This document shows positions 7,722-15,133 of a DNA stretch of 46,449 nt, piece by piece. Position 1 is the stretch's first letter; every line of letters starts with the position of its first letter. The notes under the pieces were generated by a model. That model saw nothing but the letters and a program-made list of their open reading frames with translations, had not been told where the DNA came from and did not search any database. Source of the stretch: PALSA-1336 sp038203095. Its GTDB lineage: Bacteria; Patescibacteriota; Doudnabacteria; UBA920. Where the stretch lies: assembly GCA_038203095.1 (NCBI GenBank), contig JBBREH010000007.1:1-46449 (forward strand). The letters run 5' to 3'. The position numbers and the translations under genes were made by a program.

Positions 7722-8981
7722 ATGATTAATATCGTTATAGTCGGCGGAGGTTTTGGAGGGTTACAGACCGCACTTAAATTAGAAAAGAAATTCAGAGTTT
7801 CCCGATTCGACAATTTTAGGGCAGGCAAGGACATTGCTATTACGCTTATAGACAAGCGGGATTATCATTTGTTTACTCCGAATTTGTATGAAGCGGCAAC
7901 AGCCGCGGAGGAGATAACAACAGTTGAGCAAATAAAAAAAAGCATTTCCTTGCCTTTTAAGACCATTTTGAAAGGTAAAAAAATTAATTTTATTAAAGCC
8001 GAGGTGGTTTCTATAAACCTGGTAGAAAAAACTATCAACCTACCTGATAAAAAAATTAATTTTGATTATTTAGTTTTAGCACTGGGTTCTAAGAGTGATT
8101 TTTTTAATTTGGAAGGAGTGGAAAAATTTGCATTGCCATTAAAAGATTTACCGGACGCGTTAAGAGCAAGAAATAAAATTGAATTTGCAATAGAGGCACA
8201 CAAGTTGGATTTTGCTAAGCCCTCTTTGCGAATAGTGGTGGCCGGTGGCGGCTACACCGGCGTGGAGTTGGCCGGCGAGTTAAGAGGTTTGCTAAATTTT
8301 TTGTCCTGGAAAAACGCTTACCCAAAGGAGAAAATTGAAATTGAAATTGTTGAGGCTGCAAGTAGCCTAGTACAGGGATTTGACCCCCGGTTGAGCCGGG
8401 ATGCTTGGCAGCGTCTGCAGGAAATAGGCGTTAGAGTCAGCCTTTCCGCCCGGATAGCCAAGGTGGACGAGTATTTTGTGGAGCTGGCTTCCGGCGAGAA
8501 AATTGCTTATGATATTTTATTTTGGACAACGGGGGTAAAAGCTTTTGAAATAAAATGCGGCACTCAGTTAAGTTTGGATAAAAAAAATCGGTTATATGTT
8601 AACGAGTTTTTTCAAGTTGAAAATCACCAGAACGTTTTTGCGCTCGGGGATATGGCCTGCATTCTTGGCGCTAACGGTCAGCCTGTTCCTTCCTCTGCCC
8701 AAGATGCCACGGACCAAGCACACTATTTGGCCTACGCTTTGCCTTATATAATGAGAAATCAAAAACCAAGAAGGCTCTATAAAAATATTAAGCATGGGTT
8801 TATTGTTAATGTGGGTGGCAAGTGGGCAATTATGAGCTACAATGGAATTTACATTACCGGTTTTTTTGCTTTTGTAATGGATAAATTTGCCCACCTAAGG
8901 TACTATTTATCCATTGTCGGCGTTTGGAAAGCGGTTAAGTGTATTATTTTTCAGACTGAGATTTATTCGCGAAATGATTAG
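7722..8981 (+). CDS. Type II NADH dehydrogenase-like FAD oxidoreductase
   Basis: 419 residues with two Rossmann folds: FAD-binding VIVGGGFGGLQTALKL near the N-terminus and NAD(P)H-binding VVAGGGYTGVELAGEL at about 171-186, plus the FAD-contact motif VFALGDMA at about 305-312 and DYLVLALGSKS at about 118. This is the NDH-2 layout: transfer of electrons from NADH to a quinone or other acceptor at the membrane face, without proton pumping. The C-terminal third contains the hydrophobic/aromatic segment typical of membrane association. It may belong to the exporter unit (94-base gap) or stand alone. In a fermentative Patescibacterium it might serve redox balance; the acceptor is unknown. Confidence 0.85.
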   Translation: MINIVIVGGGFGGLQTALKLEKKFRVSRFDNFRAGKDIAITLIDKRDYHLFTPNLYEAATAAEEITTVEQIKKSISLPFKTILKGKKINFIKAEVVSINLVEKTINLPDKKINFDYLVLALGSKSDFFNLEGVEKFALPLKDLPDALRARNKIEFAIEAHKLDFAKPSLRIVVAGGGYTGVELAGELRGLLNFLSWKNAYPKEKIEIEIVEAASSLVQGFDPRLSRDAWQRLQEIGVRVSLSARIAKVDEYFVELASGEKIAYDILFWTTGVKAFEIKCGTQLSLDKKNRLYVNEFFQVENHQNVFALGDMACILGANGQPVPSSAQDATDQAHYLAYALPYIMRNQKPRRLYKNIKHGFIVNVGGKWAIMSYNGIYITGFFAFVMDKFAHLRYYLSIVGVWKAVKCIIFQTEIYSRND

Positions 8982-8982
8982 T

Positions 8983-9023
8983 TACAATGGACATCATTGC
9001 GTTGCGCAATGATGTCCATTGTA
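8983..9023. repeat. Perfect 19-bp hairpin after the NADH dehydrogenase gene
   Basis: Arms 8983-9001 and 9005-9023 are exact reverse complements around a TTG loop, starting two bases after the stop codon. No T-run follows, so it is either a non-canonical terminator or a mobile palindrome. Confidence 0.7.
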
Positions 9024-9057
9024 TGGTGATCCTTAATACCGTATGGGATTTTTTTAT

Positions 9058-9085
9058 TTGACACCAACAGAGAGAGTAATATAAG
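9058..9085 (+). promoter_or_regulatory. Promoter of the 67-residue gene
   Basis: TTGACA (9058-9063) and TATAAG (9080-9085) are 16 bp apart; the spacer contains an AGAGAGAG run. Confidence 0.6.
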
Positions 9086-9120
9086 GGCAAGATAGATTTA
9101 AAATTTTGGAAGGTAAAATT

Positions 9121-9324
9121 ATGCCAGTAAATTTTGATAATCAATTTGGCGGTAGAAGTAACCCTGCAGAGAAGCGTGATGTAAAGGCGCTTGAGTTAGC
9201 GGGCCAGCTGGATGCGATATGTGTAAATGAAGCTGCTACAGTAATGGAGGCAATACGCTATATGGGTAAGAATACTAGGGAAACATTAAAACTAGCGCTT
9301 GAAATGGCAGATAGAAAAAAGTAA
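9121..9324 (+). CDS. Small hypothetical protein, 67 residues
   Basis: I do not recognise it. ATG 9121 is the start because GGAAGGT lies six bases upstream; a TTG at 9106 is upstream of that site. The product is soluble, with an N-terminal polar part (FDNQFGGRSNPAEKRDV) and two predicted helices (LELAGQLDAICVNEAATVME and RETLKLALEMADRKK). It has its own promoter and a strong intrinsic terminator, so it is a complete single-gene unit. It lies beside the duplicated topA tail and could have been part of the rearrangement there. Confidence 0.65.
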   Translation: MPVNFDNQFGGRSNPAEKRDVKALELAGQLDAICVNEAATVMEAIRYMGKNTRETLKLALEMADRKK

Positions 9325-9327
9325 TTT

Positions 9328-9363
9328 AAAACCTCGGATTTTATTCCGAGGTTTTCTTTTTTT
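9328..9363 (+). terminator. Intrinsic terminator of the 67-residue gene
   Basis: AAAACCTCGGA and TCCGAGGTTTT are perfect 11-bp arms followed by CTTTTTTTT. A near copy of the left half and loop recurs at 10507-10531. Confidence 0.85.
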
Positions 9364-9530
9364 TCCAAACTTTTTTTGGTTTTGGAGGATTGGCCCCAGT
9401 ACCAGTCGTCCGCTTTGCGCGGACTCCGGTACGGGGCGCGGTTAGCCAATTTTTGTAGGCTTCATCGAGCTGGGCTTGGTTTTCAGGCTTTAGGTTCATT
9501 ACAAAAGTGCAATTGGGGGAAGCGGGTGCA
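9362..9530 (-). pseudogene. Duplicated 3' fragment of topA
   Basis: Positions 9370-9530 match 10576-10736, the last coding part of topA, with only about four differences: two substitutions, one missing T and one extra G. Translated on the minus strand it gives the TopA tail (for example CTFVMNLKPENQAQLDEAYK). It has no start codon or catalytic part and cannot make a functional protein. The same orientation as topA makes it one end of a direct repeat enclosing the HepT/MntA cassette. Confidence 0.9.
9370..9530. repeat. Direct repeat copy A (topA tail)
   Basis: About 97% identical to copy B at 10576-10736, offset about 1206 bp. The unit contains an imperfect palindrome (about 9394-9436). A shared terminator-like 20-mer lies just outside each copy. 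Confidence 0.9.
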
Positions 9531-9545
9531 GCTAAAGGTGGGGGT

Positions 9546-9574
9546 TTGATTTTTATTAGTGCCTGCTTTATAAT
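9546..9574 (+). promoter_or_regulatory. Promoter of the mntA-hepT cassette, predicted leaderless
   Basis: TTGATT (9546-9551) and TATAAT (9569-9574) are 17 bp apart. The predicted start point is the A of ATG 9581. The same hexamer pair and spacing precede guaA. Confidence 0.7.
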
Positions 9575-9580
9575 ATAAAT

Positions 9581-9871
9581 ATGAGTGTGGAAACTGTAAA
9601 AAATAAAAGTGCCTCGGTATTTCGACAATATGGAGTTTTAAAAGCTTCGGTTTTTGGGAGTGTTGCCCGGGGTGAAGATAATTCAGAAAGCGATGTAGAT
9701 GTATTAGTTGAATTGCGTCGCCCTTTTGGTTTGCCAAGATTCGTAGCTTTAAAACGCCATTTGGAATTGGCTTTAAACAGACCGGTAGATGTTGTTGAGT
9801 ACGATGGAGTTAAATCTGCATTTGTCGAAAGTATTCTTAAAGACGCAAAAGTTATTTATGAGCAAAGATAA
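9581..9871 (+). CDS. mntA: MNT-domain nucleotidyltransferase antitoxin (MntA)
   Basis: A 96-residue minimal nucleotidyltransferase with the GS-x10-DxD signature: G26-S27 and D38, D40 in VFGSVARGEDNSESDVDVLV. In characterised HepT/MntA systems MntA neutralises the HEPN toxin by transferring AMP groups to a Tyr near its active site. Its end overlaps the start of the next gene by 14 bases, as is common for this pair. The promoter predicts a leaderless mRNA starting at this ATG. Confidence 0.9.
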   Translation: MSVETVKNKSASVFRQYGVLKASVFGSVARGEDNSESDVDVLVELRRPFGLPRFVALKRHLELALNRPVDVVEYDGVKSAFVESILKDAKVIYEQR

Positions 9872-10181
9872 AATTTACATTCAAGACATTTTGGAAATGA
9901 TCGCAGAAATTGAAAAGGCCGTAGCTGGTATGGAATATTTGGATTTTGTAAATAACAGGACTGCTTATCGGGCCGTTGAAAGAAATTTTGAAATAATCGG
10001 CGAAGCAGTAAAACGGCTTTCCAAAGAATTCACCGTAAAATATCCGGAAGTTCCTTGGGAAGACATTGCCGGTTTTAGAGATATATTGATCCATGAATAC
10101 GCGACCGTAAATACTGCTACTGTTTGGGATACATTGGTAGATGATCTGCCCAGGTTAAAAACTACCTTACTAAAACAATAA
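9858..10181 (+). CDS. hepT: HEPN-domain toxin (HepT, DUF86 type)
   Basis: 107 residues, all-helical. It carries the HEPN ribonuclease motif Rx4HxY as R74-DILI-H79-E-Y81, the Tyr being the residue modified by MntA in known pairs. ATG 9858 overlaps the mntA stop, implying translational coupling. The earlier in-frame region lies inside mntA and is not needed for the domain. The toxin is expected to cut RNA when not neutralised. Located in a cassette between direct repeats of the topA tail. Confidence 0.9.
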   Translation: MSKDKIYIQDILEMIAEIEKAVAGMEYLDFVNNRTAYRAVERNFEIIGEAVKRLSKEFTVKYPEVPWEDIAGFRDILIHEYATVNTATVWDTLVDDLPRLKTTLLKQ

Positions 10182-10193
10182 TTTTAATTTTTT

Positions 10194-10496
10194 ATGAACA
10201 TACATTTTAAGATTTGGATCCCTGGCATATTATCATATATTGCCTATATCTTATCTATCGCGGCAGAAAGAGGTGGGGGTTCGTATGCTCATACTATTTC
10301 TACGTTCTTTTATTTCATCTGGGGCATTTTGCAACTTACGGCAGCTTGGTATAGTTGGCAGCTATTAAAAATTAAGCATCGTTCCGGTGCTTGGGTAGGC
10401 TTAGTAGCTGTTTCAGGTTTGTTTGGGATCACGATAATCTATCTTATTCCAGCTAAAAAAATTCAGACGCCAGTAATACCAAGTATTAACAGTTAG
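10194..10496 (+). CDS. Small membrane protein, 100 residues
   Basis: Unrecognised. Three hydrophobic segments are visible: WIPGILSYIAYILSIAA (about 8-24), a central one ending in FIWGILQLTAAWYSW (about 37-57) and WVGLVAVSGLFGITIIYLI (about 67-85), with short charged linkers (KIKHRS). It starts 12 bases after hepT and ends just before a terminator, so it is probably the third gene of the cassette. It could be cargo or a membrane partner of the TA module; nothing in the sequence decides this. Confidence 0.65.
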   Translation: MNIHFKIWIPGILSYIAYILSIAAERGGGSYAHTISTFFYFIWGILQLTAAWYSWQLLKIKHRSGAWVGLVAVSGLFGITIIYLIPAKKIQTPVIPSINS

Positions 10497-10506
10497 ATTA
10501 GAAAAT

Positions 10507-10540
10507 AAAAACCTCGGATTTTATTCCAAGGCTTTTTTTC
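10507..10540. terminator. Bidirectional terminator between the TA cassette and topA
   Basis: CCTCGG and CCAAGG pair with one mismatch; a run of seven T follows on the plus strand and AAAAA (T on the minus strand) on the other side, so it can end both converging units. Confidence 0.55.
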
Positions 10541-10552
10541 GTACAAAGCGGG

Positions 10553-12904
10553 TTACGCTTTGCGGGACTTCCAGGCTTTTTTTGGTTTTGGAGGATTGGC
10601 CCCAGTACCAGTCGTCCGCTTTGCGCGGACTCCGGTACGGGGCGCGGCTAGCCAATTTTTGTAGGCTTCATCGAGCTGGGCTTGGTTTTCAGGCTTTAGG
10701 TTCATTACAAAAGTGCAATCGGGGAAGCGGGTGCAGGCAAAAAAGGGCTTGCCCCGGCCACGGGATTTTTTTTCTACAATGTCGCCCGGTTTTTCTTTTC
10801 GAATATTATCAGCAAAACATGAAGGACACTTAAAACCGGTTTTGTTCCAAATTTTACTAATGCCTTTACATTTAGGGTAGTCTACACAGCCCAGGAAAAA
10901 TCCAAAGCGGCCGCGGCGCACGCCCATTTGCTTGTTGCAAATTGGACACATTTCGCCTTTGGTTTTTTCTTCCAGCTCTTTAATTTTTGCCGCTTCTTCC
11001 GGCATTGGCTGGGTAATTTTGCTTTCCGGGTCAGGGCAGGCTAAAAATTTACCGTTACGGCCGTACTTAATAAGCATCATTTTACCGCAGTGGGCACAAG
11101 GCACCGTGGAAACCTCAATGGTTTTTTGCACGCTTTCTTCTTTTTCAATTAAATGCTTTTTGAAAGGCCCATAGAATTCCTCCATTACTTCTACCCATTT
11201 AATTTTGCCTTCGGCAATTAAATCAAATTCTTCTTCAATGTGGGAAGTAAAATTAATGTCTACAATTTCCGGAAAATTTTTTACCAGCATATCATTAACC
11301 AAAAAACCTTCTTCTGTCGGGGAATATTTTTTGTCCAGCTTGTTAACGTAGCCGCGGTCTTGAATGGTGGAAAGCGTTGGCGCGTAGGTGGACGGGCGGC
11401 CTACGCCGTGAGCTTCCAGAGCTTTAATTAGGGTAGCATCGGAATATCTTGCCGGCGGTTCGGTGAAGTGCTGGAGTGGTAAAAGTTCGTTCAGCTTTAG
11501 CATTTCATCGACGCTAAGTTCCGGTAATACGCCCTCAATTTCATCCTCTGCTTTTTCGTCCTGGCCTTCGGTGTAGGCTCTTATAAAGCCGTCGAATTTA
11601 ATGACTTGTCCGTTTGCGCGGAAGGTATAAGGAATATTTGACACTTGACCTTTGGCATTTGACGCTAGCACATCAACTGCTGTCTGTTCCATTATTGCGG
11701 CTGGCATTTGGCAGGCAATTGTGCGTTTCCAAATTAGATCGTAAATTTTTTGCTGACCTTTATCTAAATATTGTTCTATATCTGTGGGTTTTCGTAATAC
11801 ATCGCTCGGACGAATGGCTTCGTGGGCCTCTTGTGCGCCTTTGCTTTTGTTGGTAAAATGACGCGGTTCTTTTAAGGAATATTCTTTACCAAAATGTTCC
11901 TCGATGACTTGCTTAATGGCAATCATTGCGCTTTGCGCCAAGTTCAAGCTATCTGTTCTCATATAAGTAATTAAACCCTGGTGGCCTTCGGCGCCAAGGT
12001 TGATGCCTTCATAAAGTTGTTGGGCAATGACCATAGTTTGCTTGGCGGACATGCCGAATTTACGCGCAGCTTCCTGCTGAAGGGTGGAGGTAATAAACGG
12101 CGCGGCCGGATTCCTTTTGGCTTCTTTGGTCTGAATGTCTGAAACCTTATACTCGGCGCCGTTAAGGTCTGCAACAATTTTGTCTGCCTGGGCTTTATTC
12201 GCAATGTCCATTTTACCAACGGACTTGTCACCGATTTTTTGAAGCTTGGCAATAAATTGCTTTGCGTCTTTATTTTTTTGCGACAGCTTCGCTTCTATGG
12301 ACCAGTATTCTTCAGTTTTAAATTTTTGGATTTCTCGTTCTCGTTCCACAACTAAACGTACCGCAACGCTTTGTACACGTCCGGCCGAAAGGCCGTAGCG
12401 AATTTTGCGCCACAAAAACGGTGAAAGTTCATAGCCTACTAACCTATCTAAAACACGCCTGGCCTGCTGAGCATCCACCAAATTCAGGTCAATGTCGCGA
12501 GGGTTTTTCATGGCTTCATCTATGGCCGACTTGGTAATTTCGTGGAAAACAATGCGTTTTATGCGTTTATCTTCCTTGCCTTTGGCAATTTCCGCTTCAT
12601 CGCCTAAACCCAAAGCCTGCACCAAATGCCAGGAGATTGCCTCTCCTTCACGGTCTTCGTCAGTCGCCAATATAATAGAGGGGGCGCCTTTGGCGTCCTT
12701 TTTTAGTTCGCTAATAATGGCTTTGGCTTTTTCCGGAATAATATAGGTGGGCTCAAAATTATTTTTTACATCTATGGAAATTTTGCTTTTAGGCAAATCC
12801 CGTACATGTCCCATACTCGCTTTAACTGTATAAGCCCCGCCCAAAAAACGGCTAATCGTTTTTGCCTTAGTAGGTGACTCAACTATAATTAATGGTTTGG
12901 ACAT
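10553..12904 (-). CDS. topA: DNA topoisomerase I
   Basis: 783 residues. The TOPRIM domain starts at IIVESPTKAKTISRFLGG with the acidic motif ATDEDREGEAISWH at about 80-93. The active-site Tyr is Tyr314 in GLITYMRTDSLN. Three C-terminal four-Cys zinc ribbons follow (CAHCGKMM...; CPICNKQMG...; CPSCFADN...CTRFPDC). The enzyme relaxes negative supercoils by transient single-strand cleavage. The last 35 residues (RAKRTTGTGANPPKPKKAW and flanks) are encoded partly by an imperfect palindrome (10600-10642), which looks like an in-frame insertion. A copy of this 3' end lies at 9370-9530. No Shine-Dalgarno sequence precedes the start. Confidence 0.98.
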   Translation of the reverse strand: MSKPLIIVESPTKAKTISRFLGGAYTVKASMGHVRDLPKSKISIDVKNNFEPTYIIPEKAKAIISELKKDAKGAPSIILATDEDREGEAISWHLVQALGLGDEAEIAKGKEDKRIKRIVFHEITKSAIDEAMKNPRDIDLNLVDAQQARRVLDRLVGYELSPFLWRKIRYGLSAGRVQSVAVRLVVEREREIQKFKTEEYWSIEAKLSQKNKDAKQFIAKLQKIGDKSVGKMDIANKAQADKIVADLNGAEYKVSDIQTKEAKRNPAAPFITSTLQQEAARKFGMSAKQTMVIAQQLYEGINLGAEGHQGLITYMRTDSLNLAQSAMIAIKQVIEEHFGKEYSLKEPRHFTNKSKGAQEAHEAIRPSDVLRKPTDIEQYLDKGQQKIYDLIWKRTIACQMPAAIMEQTAVDVLASNAKGQVSNIPYTFRANGQVIKFDGFIRAYTEGQDEKAEDEIEGVLPELSVDEMLKLNELLPLQHFTEPPARYSDATLIKALEAHGVGRPSTYAPTLSTIQDRGYVNKLDKKYSPTEEGFLVNDMLVKNFPEIVDINFTSHIEEEFDLIAEGKIKWVEVMEEFYGPFKKHLIEKEESVQKTIEVSTVPCAHCGKMMLIKYGRNGKFLACPDPESKITQPMPEEAAKIKELEEKTKGEMCPICNKQMGVRRGRFGFFLGCVDYPKCKGISKIWNKTGFKCPSCFADNIRKEKPGDIVEKKSRGRGKPFFACTRFPDCTFVMNLKPENQAQLDEAYKNWLAAPRTGVRAKRTTGTGANPPKPKKAWKSRKA
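10576..10736. repeat. Direct repeat copy B (functional topA 3' end)
   Basis: Partner of 9370-9530 in the same orientation. Recombination between the copies would remove about 1.2 kb holding mntA, hepT and the small membrane gene and leave topA intact. Confidence 0.9.
10600..10642. repeat. Imperfect palindrome inside the topA coding sequence
   Basis: CCCCAGTACCAGTCGTCCGC (10600-10619) is nearly the reverse complement of the segment ending GTACGGGG at 10642, with two small gaps. It encodes the Arg/Thr/Gly-rich end of TopA. Confidence 0.6.
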
Positions 12905-12960
12905 AAGTAGATTAAAGATTTAAGATGTTAGACTTAAGGTTCTACCAGATTCAATTGGGA

Positions 12961-12989
12961 GTTTAACTTAAATAAAATAGCTTTGTCAA
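12961..12989 (-). promoter_or_regulatory. Possible topA promoter
   Basis: Minus-strand TTGACA (12984-12989) with TTAAAC 17 bp further (12961-12966). The -10 match is weak and the leader would be about 50 bases. Confidence 0.35.
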
Positions 12990-13044
12990 TAGAGATTGTA
13001 AATTCGAAGAGAGAAAATAGATTACGCATATATAAAACTGGCGT

Positions 13045-13068
13045 CATCCTGATTGCTACGAGGGGTCT
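13045..13068. repeat. Degenerate copy of the CATCCTGAGCG...GGATCC dispersed repeat
   Basis: Starts CATCCTGA and ends GAGGGGTCT; about 16 of 24 bases match the repeat at 44995-45018 read in reverse complement. It lies in the 12905-13125 gap upstream of the small ORF, where nothing else is evident. Confidence 0.45.
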
Positions 13069-13125
13069 GCTGTTCTTGACCTTTTAAGAGAGAAAGAGAG
13101 TACTTTATATGCAAGGAGGCAGTCA

Positions 13126-13248
13126 ATGAAACGCCTTTTCGTATTCGCCGGCTTTTTGTCCGGCGTCTATTTTTTGTTTGGGACCGAAATCGGCCGGACA
13201 ATTCTTCTGGGCTTTATTGAAGGCGCCGCAAAAGCAGTTGCTTTCTAA
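13126..13248 (+). CDS. Small membrane protein, 40 residues
   Basis: A complete ORF with an excellent ribosome binding site: AAGGAGG (13113-13119) six bases before ATG. The product begins MKRLFVFAGFLSGVYFLFG, then TEIGRTILLGFIEGAAKAVAF; it is hydrophobic with one or two membrane-spanning stretches and a positively charged N-terminus. A hairpin follows the stop. The strong Shine-Dalgarno sequence is unusual here, where most genes lack one, and supports expression. It sits between the start of topA and the end of guaA on the opposite strand. The function is unknown. The purine-rich spacer after TTGACC (13076-13081) may be part of its promoter. Confidence 0.65.
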   Translation: MKRLFVFAGFLSGVYFLFGTEIGRTILLGFIEGAAKAVAF

Positions 13249-13251
13249 CCC

Positions 13252-13283
13252 GGCGGGCTTTGAGAGTTTTCTTGAAGCCCGTC
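13252..13283 (+). terminator. Hairpin after the 40-residue ORF
   Basis: GGCGGGCTT pairs with AAGCCCGTC (one G-T); the downstream sequence is T-rich but interrupted. Confidence 0.45.
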
Positions 13284-13394
13284 CTACACTTTAATAGTAT
13301 TTTTGTTTTTCCGTAAAAATGGCTATTTTTTTATCGCAATTATTTTCATCCGGCTCCTTTGAAGAAAGACAGACAAAGCCGGTATATTATCAAC

Positions 13395-15005
13395 TTATCC
13401 CCATTCGATAGTTACCGGAGGCTTATCAGAAATCCGATATACCACACCACCGACTTCGCGAATTTCATTGGTGATTCTTTGGGAAACGTGTTTTAAAAAG
13501 TCGTAGGGCAGTTCCGCGGCGCGGGCGGTAAAGCCGTTTACGCTCCATACGGCCCAGAGGGCAATAACATGGCCGTCGGCCGAGTTATCGCCTTTGGTGC
13601 AGGTAGTCATCGATGATGTTACTACAGCACCTGCCTGCCAAATTTCATTGTAAAGCCCCCACTTCCTCATTTCCTCTATATATATACCATCTACCAGCCG
13701 CGCGGTATGGAGTTTTTCCGCCGTAACCTCACCTTCAATCCTCACAACCAAGCCGGGTCCGGGAAAAGGCTGCCTTAACAAAAGCTCTTCGGGGACCCCC
13801 AAAGCCCTGCCCAAATTTCTACCCGTGTCTTTAACACAGTCATTAAGTGGCTCAATTTCCGGTAAAGAAAACTCCAAATTTACATTATGATGGATTTTTA
13901 TTTGGGCTTTTTTGGAGCCACTGTCGTAGCCGCCCCCACTTTCGGAAATGTCGGTATAAAGAGTGCCCTGGGCAATAAAGTCCGCGCTAAAGTTTTTGGC
14001 CTCGGACTCCAGAATATTTTTGTAAATGCCGCGCATGGCCAGCCGCTTTTCGTTCATGCCGGTTTTGCCTTTTAGAGCTTTTAAAAAGTCTTCGGTAGCG
14101 TCAATAGTTTTAATGGTTATCCAATCTTGGCCCCCAAAAAAATTGTGGACATTGGCTTCATCGTCGGGGCGGTCAATGCCTTTAATGTAAATTCCTAGGA
14201 TTTTAGGATGTGAGGGCTTTAGGATTGTAGAAAGGGCGGCTTTAAGTAAATATGCTACCACCGAAGAATCTGTTCCGCCTGAGAGTGCTAATAAAACTTT
14301 TTTGTTACCAATTTGTTTTGTCAAATCAGCAATTTTCTTTTTGGCAATTTCGGTGGCTGGGAATCTATCTTTAGCACCGCAAATTTTAAAACAAAAGTTT
14401 TCGTAAATTTGCCTGCCAAATTCGGTTTCCGTAACTTCGGGGTGAAATTGAACTCCATACAAATTTTTATACTGTCCGGCGGCGACCGGAGTATTGTCGG
14501 TGCTCCCTAAAATATCTATTCGTTCATCTGTAGTAATAATGTCCCCGTGGGTTTCCATTACTTTTGATTCTTTGGGTAAGCCGTTTAGCAAAGGGGAATC
14601 AACAATGATTTTTAAAGTGTGGGTACCAAATTCGCGCTTGGACGATAGAGTTACCGCTATGCCAATATGGTGCGCCCACATTTGAAAACCCAAGCACACG
14701 CCCAAAATCGGCGTATCTAAATCAAAAATATTGCCATCAAAAGGTGGCTGCTCGTAAGCTGAGGCTGGTCCGCCGGAAAGAATTATCCCCGTAGGCTTTA
14801 TCGCCAACACATCATCAGCAGTGACCAAAGCAGGGTCTGCTACCAAACAAAAAACGCCCAAGGCGTCAAGCTTTTGCTTTATTAAGTGGTCAAACTGGCT
14901 GCCCATGGAAAATAGTAAAAAAACTTCATCAGTTTTTCTAATTTTTTTTTCTTCGGCGATTTCCGCCAGGGCCACAGGGGTGGCATGTTTAAAGGTTTGT
15001 AACAT
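13395..15005 (-). CDS. guaA: GMP synthase (glutamine-hydrolysing)
   Basis: 536 residues. The class I glutamine amidotransferase domain has its nucleophile Cys in ILGVCLGFQMW (about 103) and the His/Glu pair in VQFHPEVTE (about 188-190). The ATP-pyrophosphatase P-loop is ALSGGTDSSVVAYLLK (about 243-258; Thr in place of the usual Val), and the C-terminal dimerisation domain ends in RISDKPPVTIEW. It makes GMP from XMP, glutamine and ATP. An N-terminal extension of about 28 residues precedes the usual start region (FLLFSMGSQFDHLI, compare LDFGSQ in others). A near-consensus promoter lies directly upstream; the leader would be only about 8 bases. Confidence 0.97.
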   Translation of the reverse strand: MLQTFKHATPVALAEIAEEKKIRKTDEVFLLFSMGSQFDHLIKQKLDALGVFCLVADPALVTADDVLAIKPTGIILSGGPASAYEQPPFDGNIFDLDTPILGVCLGFQMWAHHIGIAVTLSSKREFGTHTLKIIVDSPLLNGLPKESKVMETHGDIITTDERIDILGSTDNTPVAAGQYKNLYGVQFHPEVTETEFGRQIYENFCFKICGAKDRFPATEIAKKKIADLTKQIGNKKVLLALSGGTDSSVVAYLLKAALSTILKPSHPKILGIYIKGIDRPDDEANVHNFFGGQDWITIKTIDATEDFLKALKGKTGMNEKRLAMRGIYKNILESEAKNFSADFIAQGTLYTDISESGGGYDSGSKKAQIKIHHNVNLEFSLPEIEPLNDCVKDTGRNLGRALGVPEELLLRQPFPGPGLVVRIEGEVTAEKLHTARLVDGIYIEEMRKWGLYNEIWQAGAVVTSSMTTCTKGDNSADGHVIALWAVWSVNGFTARAAELPYDFLKHVSQRITNEIREVGGVVYRISDKPPVTIEWG

Positions 15006-15019
15006 AAAAGATATTTTTT

Positions 15020-15048
15020 ATTATATAGGAAATTTGCGATATAATCAA
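15020..15048 (-). promoter_or_regulatory. guaA promoter with near-leaderless start
   Basis: Minus-strand TTGATT (15043-15048) and TATAAT (15020-15025) are 17 bp apart; the start codon is 15 bases beyond the -10 box. Confidence 0.7.
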
Positions 15049-15083
15049 AAGTTTTGTTATAGCTGGAACGAACAGTATTTTTT

Positions 15084-15114
15084 TTGTAATTAAACATTTA
15101 AAATCTGTTATAAT
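15084..15114 (+). promoter_or_regulatory. Extended -10 promoter of the GT-C-like gene
   Basis: TGTTATAAT (hexamer 15109-15114) is a perfect extended -10 box. TTGTAA at 15084-15089 is a poor -35 at long spacing. Confidence 0.55.
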
Positions 15115-15133
15115 TTAACTTGAAAGAATTTTT

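Noticed and set aside
9341..9628. Minus-strand ORF of 95 codons across the topA duplication
   Set aside because: Its C-terminal part is only the copied TopA tail with frame changes, and its N-terminal part is antisense to mntA; no ribosome binding site.
9789..9857. Upstream extension of hepT into mntA
   Set aside because: It uses a TTG inside mntA in another frame and adds no HEPN residues; ATG 9858 gives the normal family length.
13309..13347. Minus-strand mini-ORF of 8 codons after GGAG, downstream of guaA
   Set aside because: Too short to support, and part of a hairpin region (CCGGCT/AGCCGG) after guaA.
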